This document shows, one piece after another, positions 1 through 9,249 of a stretch of 34,264 nucleotides of DNA. Below the pieces are notes generated by a model that did not search any database, was not told where the DNA came from, and was given only the letters and a program-made list of their open reading frames with translations. A program made the position numbers and the translations under genes. Position 1 is the stretch's first letter. Each line of letters begins with the position of its first letter. Source of the stretch: Candidatus Levybacteria bacterium CG_4_9_14_0_2_um_filter_35_21 (GTDB lineage Bacteria > Patescibacteriota > Microgenomatia > Levybacterales > UBA12049); assembly GCA_002788395.1 (NCBI GenBank), contig PFRF01000026.1, forward strand, positions 1 to 34,264, given 5' to 3'.

Positions 1-2759
1 TCAATATAATAAAGAGAAAGAACAACTTCTTCGGGTTTTTTGTGAAGTAATTTGTCGTGAACTTCGGTTGCCGCTAGGGCATAAACGGTTAGCTGCATGT
101 CTTTTGCCAAGTATTTTTCATCTGGAATGTTTGCTCCTGTTTTATAATCTAATATTTCAATTTTATTTTTTTCTAACGAATTTATTCTATCTATTCTTCC
201 CCCAATTTTTAAATTATTAATACTAAAATTAAAGGGAAGTTCAAGACTAAGTGGTAAATTTTTTTGATCAAAATTCTTTTCTAAATAATCAAAAATTAAA
301 TTTTTCGCTTTCTCAAGTGCCTTTTTTTCGTGATCCTTGCTTTGATAGCCATCGGAAATCCAGTTTTTTTTGATTAAGATAGAAGCATCTTTAATATCTA
401 GTTTTTGTCCAACTAGCCAACTTTGATAAAAATCCCTAAGAGTTGAATGAATGCTTGTTCCGAAGCTTTGTGCAGGGGATTGAGGAGTAGGAATCTTTAG
501 GATATATCTTAATTTATAATGCAACGGACAAATATCAAATGTTTGTATTTGAGAATAAGAGAGATAATTTACCGGCGTAATTTGTTTAGTTTTGGTTATT
601 ATATCTTCTTTTTTCGGAGTTTGTTCCCATTTTAATAACGATAACTGGCCGATATCTTTGGGTTTTAATACGCTTATTGTCTTTTCAACATTCTCTTTAC
701 CAAGCGCTTCAAAAACAAACGGCGAAATTTTTCTTTCTCTTTTTCCTTCTCCATAATATTGTGCCGCCGTAAAAAAGAGTAAGCTTTTTGCCCTGGTCAT
801 CCCTACATAAAAAAGTCTTCTTTCTTCTTCCAAATGAAAATCACCGCTTGGCAAAATTTCTTTAATAAATTCCGTTGGAATTGGAATTAATTCTTGTCTT
901 TCTCTTGTGGGGAAGCGTTGAGATACAAGATTAACCAAAAAAACAACGGGAAATTCGAGTCCTTTACTGGAATGGATAGATAAAATATTTACGGCATCAT
1001 TTTCTGTCCAATCGGAATTTGCCGCAAGGGGACTTTCTCCAACTTGCATGGAGAGATCTATCCAATCAACAATATCAAAAACCGTAGCTGAATCATGTTC
1101 TGTTTCATATGATTTTAATTTATCAAATAATTTTGCAATATTTTTTGCAATAATATCATCTTTATTAGTGTTTGCATTAACCAGTTGATTAAGTAAGCCG
1201 CTGTCTTGTAGGAAATAGTAAAGAATTTGACCTGCAGTTTCTTTAGGAATTAAAGACAAATGTCTTTTTATCATTTCGTAAATAATATTTACTTTTTCTT
1301 TAGTAATTTCTTTAAGAAAAGATTCATCTATTTTTTCCAATGCCTCAAAAAGAGAATAATTCTTTTTCTTGGCTAAAATTAAAATAGAAGCAATCTCTAC
1401 ACTTTCCAGATTAAAAATTGGCATAGTTAGAACTCTATATAAGGATGCGGAGTCTTCAAAATTGTAAAGCACTTTTAAATAGGCGATTAAATCTTTAACC
1501 TCTTCCCGTTGAAAAAGCCTACCCGGTCCTAAAAACTGAAAAGGAATTCTCTTTCTTTCGAATGCTTTTATAAAACTCTGGGAATGATCATTAGCTCTAA
1601 CCAGAATTGCAATATCTTTAAAATCATATTCTTTTTCGGTTAAGTTTAGTATTTTTTCCGCAACCAAGTCGGCCTCATTTTCCACCCTATCCGTAAATAA
1701 AAACTCAATCTCTTTGCCTTTAATATTGCCGGCAGGTTTTAGCTTTTTATCTATTTTCTCTTTTATTTCCAACCTATCAGGATTGTTGTTTTGAATTAAG
1801 TCATAAGATCTATCTAGGATTTCCTTTGTTGATCTGTAATTTTGCGTTAATGTAATAATTTTTGCTTTAGGATAATGTTTTTTGAATTGAATAATATTGG
1901 AGATTGAACTGCCCCTAAATCTGTAGATTGATTGATCATCATCTCCAACGACGGTAATATTTTTCTTTTCCCCTGCAAGAAGTTGCGCGAGCTGATTCTG
2001 GACGTAATTTGTATCTTGGAATTCATCAACTAAAATATATTTAAATTGATTCTGATAATTTTTTAAAATATTTTTTCTAGCTCTAAACAAGCTTAATGTA
2101 TTTGAAATTAAGTCTGAAAAATCCATTACTCCTTCTTTCGTTTTTAATTCCTCATAAGCTTCATATGCATTTGCAAGTTCTATGTTCTTTTCGATTTCAT
2201 CCTTATCATCTTTTTGATTTTTGTTTTCTATCCCTGAGCGAAGCCGAAGGGTTGCTTTTTGCCCTTGAGCCCAACGAAGATATTCATTGGGCGATATATC
2301 CTCGTCTTTTAGTCTGCTAAAATGTTGAATTAACCCGCTTAAAAATTTGTTCGGATTACCAAGAGGTCTGAAATAATTAAGGTCGAATTTAAAAAGATTA
2401 GTTCTGATTAAAAGAATACATTCTGCTTCGGTGAGGAGTTTATAATTTGGATTTAGGCCAACATGAATTGCTTCCTGACGCAGAATACGATCACAAAAAG
2501 AGTGAAAAGTGGAAATCCACATTTGTGTATATCCATACGGCATCTTTTTATCTATTCTTTCTTCCATTTCAAGTGCTGCTTTTTCCGTAAAAGTTAGAGC
2601 CAATATTTCGGATGGATTTATTTTCTTTTCGAGGATTAAATAACTTACCCTTTCTGAAATTACTGTGGTTTTGCCCGTTCCCGCACCGGCTATTATTAAT
2701 AAAGGGCCATTCTCATGTCTTACAGCTTCCAGTTGTTGTTTATTGAGCTTTTTATCCAT
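1..2759 (-). CDS. UvrD/PcrA/AddA-like superfamily I helicase with C-terminal PD-(D/E)XK (RecB-type) nuclease domain; C-terminus truncated by left window edge
   Basis: Own reverse-strand translation (not in ORF track because no stop lies in window): MDKKLNKQQLEAVRHENGPLLIIAGAGTGKTTVISERV (Walker A), ILVDEFQDTN, VVGDDDQSIYRFRGS, LTQNYRST, NILSIHSSKGLEF, EEERRLFYVGMTRAK; then SYSQIQTFDICPLHYKLRY and EILDYKTG...KDMQLTVYALA nuclease motifs. Confidence 0.93.
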   Translation of the reverse strand, partial: MDKKLNKQQLEAVRHENGPLLIIAGAGTGKTTVISERVSYLILEKKINPSEILALTFTEKAALEMEERIDKKMPYGYTQMWISTFHSFCDRILRQEAIHVGLNPNYKLLTEAECILLIRTNLFKFDLNYFRPLGNPNKFLSGLIQHFSRLKDEDISPNEYLRWAQGQKATLRLRSGIENKNQKDDKDEIEKNIELANAYEAYEELKTKEGVMDFSDLISNTLSLFRARKNILKNYQNQFKYILVDEFQDTNYVQNQLAQLLAGEKKNITVVGDDDQSIYRFRGSSISNIIQFKKHYPKAKIITLTQNYRSTKEILDRSYDLIQNNNPDRLEIKEKIDKKLKPAGNIKGKEIEFLFTDRVENEADLVAEKILNLTEKEYDFKDIAILVRANDHSQSFIKAFERKRIPFQFLGPGRLFQREEVKDLIAYLKVLYNFEDSASLYRVLTMPIFNLESVEIASILILAKKKNYSLFEALEKIDESFLKEITKEKVNIIYEMIKRHLSLIPKETAGQILYYFLQDSGLLNQLVNANTNKDDIIAKNIAKLFDKLKSYETEHDSATVFDIVDWIDLSMQVGESPLAANSDWTENDAVNILSIHSSKGLEFPVVFLVNLVSQRFPTRERQELIPIPTEFIKEILPSGDFHLEEERRLFYVGMTRAKSLLFFTAAQYYGEGKRERKISPFVFEALGKENVEKTISVLKPKDIGQLSLLKWEQTPKKEDIITKTKQITPVNYLSYSQIQTFDICPLHYKLRYILKIPTPQSPAQSFGTSIHSTLRDFYQSWLVGQKLDIKDASILIKKNWISDGYQSKDHEKKALEKAKNLIFDYLEKNFDQKNLPLSLELPFNFSINNLKIGGRIDRINSLEKNKIEILDYKTGANIPDEKYLAKDMQLTVYALAATEVHDKLLHKKPEEVVLSLYYI

Positions 2760-2797
2760 TTAGAAGTTAGAGGTTATTGTATCACAAGAATAGGTTT

Positions 2798-3205
2798 TTA
2801 TTCGACAACTACAGTTCCTTTTTGTTCGGGATTTAAGTGGTTATGGTAGGTGTATCTACCGGGACTATCAAATTTTACTTGAACAGAAGATTCGTTTGCA
2901 AATTCTCCTAAATTTAGGAAAGGATAAAGAAGATGGGTGGGGTGGTTATCTGAATTAACCGTGGCTGGTCCGCCGCTTTTGTTTATCCAAACGACTAACG
3001 TTTTTACTTTTACTTTTATTTCACTTGGTTCAAAGCCGGATTTAGTAAGAATTATCCCCTGAGATTTTTCAGGAAGTTTTATAGCTTGAGTAGGAGTTAT
3101 GCTTGCCAAACTGTTTTTATTTGAAGGTTTTGTTGGATAAAAAAGATAGATTCCTCCGATAATAACTAATATGAAAACAACAGCTAAAATTAAATTTTTA
3201 TTCAT
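2798..3205 (-). CDS. Membrane-anchored cupredoxin-like protein
   Basis: N-terminal TM segment, then SGFEPSEIKVKVKTLVVWINKSGGPATVNSDNHPTH...FDSPGRYTYHNHLNPEQKGTVVVE, a plastocyanin/cupredoxin-like beta fold pattern. Confidence 0.8.
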   Translation of the reverse strand: MNKNLILAVVFILVIIGGIYLFYPTKPSNKNSLASITPTQAIKLPEKSQGIILTKSGFEPSEIKVKVKTLVVWINKSGGPATVNSDNHPTHLLYPFLNLGEFANESSVQVKFDSPGRYTYHNHLNPEQKGTVVVE

Positions 3206-3244
3206 ATTATTCTTACAATACCACCTCTAAATTAAAATTGCAAA

Positions 3245-4243
3245 TTAATTTAGTGCCTTAGATTCATCTTCGGTAATTTTTTCTTCAAGACTTCTGGTTG
3301 TACTTATTTTTTGCCCAATTAAGGAAAAACCGCTCATTACATTGCTAAATTGAGAAGAAGCATTATTTAAATGTTTACCTAGGACTCCTAAGTTTTCATC
3401 TACTTTTTCATAATCCGATCGGAGACCTCTTAGCATGCTAAAAATTTCTTTGGATTTTTCTTCGATTTTTCTGCCTTCAAAAGAAAGTAAAATTGTTTGA
3501 AGATGAGCGTAAAGTGTAGATGGAGAAACAATATAAATCCTTTCGTGTCTGGCAAAATCCATAATCTCCGGCATATTTACAATTTCGTAATAAACCGATT
3601 CGCTTGGGACGTACATTAAAGCAAAATCCATTGTCCCCTCCGCCGGTAAAATATATTTTTTGGAAATTGCGGTTATATGTTTTTTGATATCTTTGGTAAA
3701 CTCTTTTTCAAAGACTTCTTTTTCCGATTTCTCCTCTGCTTTAGACATCTTTTGAAAATTCTCCATTGGGAATTTAGAATCAATCGGCAAAATACCAGCA
3801 TCTGTTTTTATTGCCGCATCAACTCTTTCTCCGGATCTAAATTCGTACTGAAGAAAAAAATTATTCTTGGGAAACATCTGAGAAATGAGATCTTTAAGAA
3901 CTTGTTCACCAATGTTTCCTCTTAATTTCGGGCTTTTTAAAAAATCCTGCAAGTCCTTCATGCTTCTTCCTATTTCGCTCATCTGTCCAACTTCTTTGCC
4001 AACATCCCGCATCGCCATTGCTGTTTTATCCAGCCTTTCGTTTAGTTGCTTGGAATTTTCCTGGAGAGTTTTGATCATACTGGTAGAAGAGCTATCAACG
4101 GAATTTTGCATTGCCTTTAACCATTCAAGAAGCGATTTATCTTCCGGCTTGGAAAAGCTGGAGATCTTTTTATTCAAAAAAACTAAAAGAACAATAAATA
4201 GTCCAATAATTAATGCGGCAAGGAGCAGGATTTCATTTGACAT
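3245..4243 (-). CDS. rmuC: DNA recombination protein RmuC family
   Basis: N-terminal TM, coiled coil, then GNIGEQVLKDLISQMFPKNNFFLQYEFRSGERVDAAIKTDAGILPIDSKFPMENF typical of RmuC. Confidence 0.88.
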   Translation of the reverse strand: MSNEILLLAALIIGLFIVLLVFLNKKISSFSKPEDKSLLEWLKAMQNSVDSSSTSMIKTLQENSKQLNERLDKTAMAMRDVGKEVGQMSEIGRSMKDLQDFLKSPKLRGNIGEQVLKDLISQMFPKNNFFLQYEFRSGERVDAAIKTDAGILPIDSKFPMENFQKMSKAEEKSEKEVFEKEFTKDIKKHITAISKKYILPAEGTMDFALMYVPSESVYYEIVNMPEIMDFARHERIYIVSPSTLYAHLQTILLSFEGRKIEEKSKEIFSMLRGLRSDYEKVDENLGVLGKHLNNASSQFSNVMSGFSLIGQKISTTRSLEEKITEDESKALN

Positions 4244-4257
4244 ATCTTTATTCTACA

Positions 4258-5343
4258 CTAATTAAAATATAGCTCAGGGTTTGTTGCTATTTTTCTCCAA
4301 GGAGTTTTTTTACCCGTAAAAAAGGCCGCGGCGCCTATCATTGCGGCGTTATCGGTGCAAAGCCACTTTTGCGGAACGAAAAGTGGAATTTCTAATTTTA
4401 AATTTCTAATTTCTGATTCAAACTGATCTCTTAGCTTTTGGTTTGCAGCAACTCCGCCTGCCAGTAAGATTGATTTAGTATTATATTTTTGTGCAGCTTT
4501 TAATGTTTTTTTAATAAGAACATCAACGATTGCTTTTTGAACAGAAGCTGAAATGTCCTCGACGTCTTTTACGTTTAATTTTCTTTTCTGAATTTCTCTT
4601 AAGGCGGCGGTTTTTAAACCTGAAAAACTAAAATCAAAATCATCAGATTTAATAAGCGGTCTGGGAAAATTTATTGCATTTTCATTTCCTTTCAAGGCTG
4701 CTATTTCGATATTAGGTCCTCCCGGATAGGGAAGATTTAAAATTCTGCCAATTTTATCAAATGCTTCTCCAGCTGCATCATCCCTAGTCCCGCCAAGCCA
4801 AATAATTTTTTCATGATTCTTCATTAAAAGTAGATCCGTATGTCCTCCGGAGACTATAAGCACAGTAGCGGGAAACTCAATATCAGTATCTGGTTTAGAA
4901 CGTTTAGTGTTTAGTTTTGAATTTCGAGTTTCGAATTTCGAGTTTCCGCGAATAAAATTTGCGTAAATATGTCCTATCAAATGATTTACCTGAATAATTG
5001 GTTTATTCCAGACGTAACTAAGGGTTTTGGCTGTTTTCACTCCGACCAAAAGTGATCCGATAAGCCCAGGTCCGATTGTTACCGCAATTGCATCAATTGA
5101 TTCTTCAATGTTTTGATTATTAATTCTCGGTATTGAATTTAAAGCCTTTTCGATCACCGGTAAAATATATTTAATTTGTTCTCGGGCGGCTGTCTCGGGA
5201 ATAATTCCACCGGTTTTTGCATGAAGAGAAAGAGAAGAGGCAGTAAAATTTGCTAAGATTTTTACTTTCAAGTCGTCTTTTTTAGCTTCTATAATTGCTG
5301 CAGAAGTTTCATCGCACGAGGTCTCAATTGCTAAAATTTTCAT
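4258..5343 (-). CDS. tsaD: tRNA N6-adenosine threonylcarbamoyltransferase TsaD (Kae1/Qri7/Gcp)
   Basis: MKILAIETSCDETSAAI, HLIGHIYAN, LIVSGGHTDL, LAGGVAANQKLRDQ, CTDNAAMIGAAA motifs. Confidence 0.96.
   Translation of the reverse strand: MKILAIETSCDETSAAIIEAKKDDLKVKILANFTASSLSLHAKTGGIIPETAAREQIKYILPVIEKALNSIPRINNQNIEESIDAIAVTIGPGLIGSLLVGVKTAKTLSYVWNKPIIQVNHLIGHIYANFIRGNSKFETRNSKLNTKRSKPDTDIEFPATVLIVSGGHTDLLLMKNHEKIIWLGGTRDDAAGEAFDKIGRILNLPYPGGPNIEIAALKGNENAINFPRPLIKSDDFDFSFSGLKTAALREIQKRKLNVKDVEDISASVQKAIVDVLIKKTLKAAQKYNTKSILLAGGVAANQKLRDQFESEIRNLKLEIPLFVPQKWLCTDNAAMIGAAAFFTGKKTPWRKIATNPELYFN
4385..4419. repeat. Degenerate 7-bp tandem repeat (5 units) inside tsaD
   Basis: GGAATTT CTAATTT TAAATTT CTAATTT CTGATTC, encoding ESEIRNLKLEI on the minus strand. 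Confidence 0.85.
4902..4946. repeat. Degenerate 7-bp tandem repeat (about 6 units) inside tsaD
   Basis: GTTTAGT GTTTAGT TTTGAAT TTCGAGT TTCGAAT TTCGAGT, encoding NSKFETRNSKLNTK on the minus strand. Confidence 0.88.
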
Positions 5344-5806
5344 AGCTTATCTTATCTCCGGTTTTAATTTTTTGTTCCTTGGCTAAACCGGCATTAATTT
5401 CGACAACAGTATCGGATACTTGTGTAGGTTGGTAAACGGGTAAAGTATCATTGACGGACTTTGGCGGTTTTACATTTTCATAAATAGTAACTACTTTCCC
5501 TTTTCTAATAAAAATTATGTCAATGGGAAATTTCATATTTTTCATCCAAAATCCGTAATAATTTTCTTTACCAAAAGGGAAAATCATTGCCTGATCTTTT
5601 GGTAGTGCAGAATATTTAGATAGTCCAATTTCTTGTTCCTTGCCCGTTTTTGCAACAAGCAAGTTAAATTTGTTGTTGTTAATAGCTATTTTTGGTATTT
5701 TATGAAAAAGAGAAATATTTCCAAAAAATAATTTAGAAAAAATTAAAGAAATAATTACCAAAATAAATAAGGCAAATATTATTCCCAATATATTTTTATA
5801 TTTCAT
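5324..5806 (-). CDS. DUF192 family membrane-anchored protein
   Basis: N-terminal TM then LLVAKTGKEQEIGLSKYSALPKDQAMIFPFGKENYYGFWMKNMKFPIDIIFI, the DUF192 signature; overlaps tsaD start by 20 bp. Confidence 0.85.
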   Translation of the reverse strand: MKYKNILGIIFALFILVIISLIFSKLFFGNISLFHKIPKIAINNNKFNLLVAKTGKEQEIGLSKYSALPKDQAMIFPFGKENYYGFWMKNMKFPIDIIFIRKGKVVTIYENVKPPKSVNDTLPVYQPTQVSDTVVEINAGLAKEQKIKTGDKISYENFSN

Positions 5807-6285
5807 AAGAGATCTGCTAGCTTAGCCAGTCGACTGGTTGATTTGTGTTTTATTGGTTTTACTACGAAAGCAATTTTTGCTCCAACAGTATTTGCTTGTC
5901 TTTTCTTATGTTTAATGGCAGGGTCGCCATATGCGACTGCGATAACGTCCGGACCTATTTGGCTTATAAGTTTATCATAATCTTGGTCAGATGCAACTTT
6001 TTGTAGTTTTATAACATAATCAACCGAATTAAATGCTGCCAAAACTTCTGCTCTTTCTGCTTGGTTATTTATTGGTCTTTTATCACCCTTAAGTTTTTTA
6101 ACGGACTTGTCGCTTTCCAGAAGAACAATTAGAACATCCCCTTTTTGTTTTGAATTTTGAAGCAATTTTATATGACCAATATGAATAAGGTCAAAACACC
6201 CACCGGTTAAAACAATCTTTTTCCCTTTATTTTTTAACTCTTTAGTTATTCTTCCAATTTGGTTTTCGTTTAAAATCCTGCCCAT
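5803..6285 (-). CDS. HldE/RfaE C-terminal-like cytidylyl/adenylyltransferase
   Basis: KIVLTGGCFDLIHIGHIKLLQNSKQKGDVLIVLLESDKSVKKLKGDKRPINNQAERAEVLAAFNSVDYVI, nucleotidyltransferase HxGH fold. Confidence 0.88.
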   Translation of the reverse strand: MGRILNENQIGRITKELKNKGKKIVLTGGCFDLIHIGHIKLLQNSKQKGDVLIVLLESDKSVKKLKGDKRPINNQAERAEVLAAFNSVDYVIKLQKVASDQDYDKLISQIGPDVIAVAYGDPAIKHKKRQANTVGAKIAFVVKPIKHKSTSRLAKLADLL

Positions 6286-7707
6286 TTATTCTTTTGTTCC
6301 TTTAAGAAATATATCCTGCCAAGCTCTGTAGTTAGAAACAAATTTATCAGAGATAATCTCTTTACCGTTTTTAGTAACCTGTCTGGTAAAGTAAACATTT
6401 GCTCCCCAAGCGGCAAAATCGACTTGTTTTATCTCTCCTTTGGTAAGAGTAGGATCGTCCTGGTATATTGCCGGAGGAGGAGGAGTTTGACTTAGAATAA
6501 TCGGTTTTGTCATATTAACTTGTCTTCCATCGAGTGTTCCGTAAAGAACAAAAGTTAGTCTTAGAATAGAAGGATCGACAAAACTTTGAATTAAAATATT
6601 ATTTTCCGTATCGTTTTTAAATTTTAAATCGGGAGAGGGACTATAAACAGTTGCATCAAGTCCCGGAGATGAATCTTGTTCGTAATATCCCACTCTATAT
6701 GCGTGTGCTTGCCGTTCCAGTATTGGAAGCCCTGCATTTAGAATTGCTCTAAAAAGAGTTGTAGAAACTTGACAAACTCCTCCCCCATCTCCCAGAACAG
6801 TTCTTCCATCTTTTATAATGTAGGCTTGCTTGTAACCCGTAAATGATGAGACATCACCTAGAGCTTTATTAAAAGAAAATGTTTCGCCTGGGGCTACTAA
6901 AATACCGTTAATGCGGGTAGCAGCAAGTGTTACATTAAAAATTCTTCCCGGAATTGAATGTTGAAAGAGTGATGTTCCCGTGCCAATAACTTCCTTAATA
7001 CCCAACTTATTGGCTTTATCTGTAGTAATAGCGGGTTTAGTTTTTTTAATTGGAATAGGAATAATTATGTTTTTAGTTTTATCCGAAGAAATTAAAGCAA
7101 TTGTTTTAGAAGAAACGATTTTGTTAAGCTGAATAAAATCCAGCGATTGACCATCTTTTGAAGGACTAAATGCCATTACTCTTTCATTTTCAAATTTAAA
7201 CAATGCATCGACAGGTTTTTTTTCTATTGCCCTACTAATTGGATCTAAAATATTTTTTAGTTTATCCTCGGAAAAAGTATATGAATTAGGAAAATAAATG
7301 CCGTTTAAATATGCTTGAAGAATAAGGCTGACGTTAGAAAAAATATTACTTGATCTTCCCACACTGTACGCTTGATTTGCCAAAAGAGTTCCGTTATATC
7401 CAAAATTTATCGTATCGGCGGAAACAGTGGCAATACCATAATCACTTAAAAAAACAAAAGAGGAGCTTTTAAAAAGACTATTTTTTTTATCAAAATAATT
7501 TTTTACCCCTGTCTGAGTTCTCCCCCCAAAATTAACTCCGTTTACAATTATTCCGGGATAAACTTTTTGATAATATATTCTCTGAAAAATTAAATAGGTA
7601 AAATTTGTAATTATAGCGATTGCTAAAAGTACTCCTATTAGAAACCAAAAGAAAATTTTTGCCACATTTTTAAAATGATCCAGTTTAATCTTTTTTATTT
7701 TTTTCAT
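6286..7707 (-). CDS. VanW family protein with N-terminal TM (putative peptidoglycan-binding PG_binding_4 region)
   Basis: ATRINGILVAPGETFSFNKALGDVSSFTGYKQAYIIKDGRTVLGDGGGVCQVSTTLFRAILNAGLPILERQAHAYRVGYYEQDSSPGLDATVY, classic VanW domain. Confidence 0.93.
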   Translation of the reverse strand: MKKIKKIKLDHFKNVAKIFFWFLIGVLLAIAIITNFTYLIFQRIYYQKVYPGIIVNGVNFGGRTQTGVKNYFDKKNSLFKSSSFVFLSDYGIATVSADTINFGYNGTLLANQAYSVGRSSNIFSNVSLILQAYLNGIYFPNSYTFSEDKLKNILDPISRAIEKKPVDALFKFENERVMAFSPSKDGQSLDFIQLNKIVSSKTIALISSDKTKNIIIPIPIKKTKPAITTDKANKLGIKEVIGTGTSLFQHSIPGRIFNVTLAATRINGILVAPGETFSFNKALGDVSSFTGYKQAYIIKDGRTVLGDGGGVCQVSTTLFRAILNAGLPILERQAHAYRVGYYEQDSSPGLDATVYSPSPDLKFKNDTENNILIQSFVDPSILRLTFVLYGTLDGRQVNMTKPIILSQTPPPPAIYQDDPTLTKGEIKQVDFAAWGANVYFTRQVTKNGKEIISDKFVSNYRAWQDIFLKGTKE

Positions 7708-7743
7708 TTGCGCCCAATGCTACCATGGTATTATACTATAGAT

Positions 7744-9249
7744 ATGGAAGAAAACACTATTTTTGGGCAGAATCAGAGTAATCAGCAAATTTTCGGTGCT
7801 GTTCCTCCCCAACAGCCTCAAGAGAATCAAACAGGGATAATTCAACCTTCTGTGCAAGATACTACTCAAGCAAATACTGTGGGGGCACCTCCCCCTCCTC
7901 AACCGCCACTAGAGACTCCTTCGGAAAGTCAGCAGAATAACCAGGGCAATTCCTTTCCTTTTGTTAAAACAATTTTAAAAATATTCTTAGGGTTAATTGT
8001 TGTTGGAACATTATTCTTCTTATTCTATATTTTTGTTTTGCCTAGATTTATAAATAATAAAAACGAAAAAGTAACAATTACATATTGGAGTCTTTGGGAA
8101 GATCAAAAAGTTATTCAACCAATAATTTCGGATTTCCAAAAACAAAATCCTAACATTACAGTAAATTTTGTAAAACAAGATAGTAAAAAATATAGAGAAA
8201 GATTAGATACCAGGATTAGAAATGGAACAGGTCCGGATATTTTTAGATTTCACAATACTTGGTATCCTATGCTTTCTTCGTTTTTAGCACCACTTCCAAG
8301 TGACGTCATTACAGCTAAGGATTTCAAAAGCTCATTTTATGCTGTTACCCAAAAGGATTTAGTTAAAAACGGTGCAATATATGGAATACCTCTTGAGATT
8401 GATACTTTAGCTCTCTACATTAACACAGACATATTCCAGGCAGCGGGAATAAACCCTCCTGCTACATGGGAGGAGTTTATAAATGATGCCAGAATGATAA
8501 CGGTAAAAGACGAAAAAGGAAAAATTAAAACTGCCGGAGTTGCTATGGGTGCATATTCAAACGTTGTTCATGCACCGGACATAATTTCCCTTCTTTTTGC
8601 TCAAAATGGAGTTAATCCAAATAATATTTCTGCAAATTCGCAAAAAGCAGCAGAAACCTTAGATTTTTATATCGCTTTTGCTCAAGGAGATGGAAATATT
8701 TGGGATAAAACGCAAGATTCCTCAACACTTGCATTTAGCAGGGGAAATTTAGGAATGTATTTTGGATATTCCTGGGATTATTTTACCATAAAAGCCATGA
8801 ATCCCAATCTTAAATTTAAAATTGTTGCGGTTCCACAGCTTCCTGACCAAAGTAAAAATATTGCAAGTTATTGGGTAGAAGGAGTTTCTGGCAAAAGTAA
8901 GCATCAAAAAGAAGCAATGCTTTTCCTTAAATTTCTAACAAATAAAGAATCGGCAGAAAAGATATATACCGAAACATCAAAAACCAGAGACTACGGAGAA
9001 CCATATGCAAGAGTAGATTTGGCAGATAGTCTTAAGGATAATTCCAATATTTCTCCTTTTCTTCTTCAAGCAAGAAGTGCAACTTCGTCTTTTTTTGTAG
9101 ACGCAACAAATGATGATGGCATAAATTCAAAATGTAATACTTATTTAGAGAATGCAGTTGGTTCAATTTTAGATAACGGTTCTTCGGAAACAGCTGTCCA
9201 GACCCTTTCAAAGGGGATCTCTCAGGTCCTAAGTGAGTATGGACAGTAA
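7744..9249 (+). CDS. Membrane-anchored extracellular solute-binding protein, family 1 (sugar SBP)
   Basis: VTITYWSLWEDQKVIQPIISDFQKQNPNITVNFVKQDSKKYRERLDTRIRNGTGPDIFRFHNTW and VEGVSGKSKHQKEAMLFLKFLTNKESAEKIY. Start moved from track 7675 to ATG 7744 because a -10-like TATACT lies 6 nt upstream. Confidence 0.9.
   Translation: MEENTIFGQNQSNQQIFGAVPPQQPQENQTGIIQPSVQDTTQANTVGAPPPPQPPLETPSESQQNNQGNSFPFVKTILKIFLGLIVVGTLFFLFYIFVLPRFINNKNEKVTITYWSLWEDQKVIQPIISDFQKQNPNITVNFVKQDSKKYRERLDTRIRNGTGPDIFRFHNTWYPMLSSFLAPLPSDVITAKDFKSSFYAVTQKDLVKNGAIYGIPLEIDTLALYINTDIFQAAGINPPATWEEFINDARMITVKDEKGKIKTAGVAMGAYSNVVHAPDIISLLFAQNGVNPNNISANSQKAAETLDFYIAFAQGDGNIWDKTQDSSTLAFSRGNLGMYFGYSWDYFTIKAMNPNLKFKIVAVPQLPDQSKNIASYWVEGVSGKSKHQKEAMLFLKFLTNKESAEKIYTETSKTRDYGEPYARVDLADSLKDNSNISPFLLQARSATSSFFVDATNDDGINSKCNTYLENAVGSILDNGSSETAVQTLSKGISQVLSEYGQ

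Noticed and set aside
1847-2320. Short ORFs 1847-2029 (-) and 2096-2320 (+)
   Set aside because: Out of frame with the large helicase reading frame covering 1-2759 on the minus strand.
3677-4265. Plus-strand ORFs of 82 and 126 aa (3677-3925, 3885-4265)
   Set aside because: Antisense to rmuC, which has clear family motifs; no coherent protein features.
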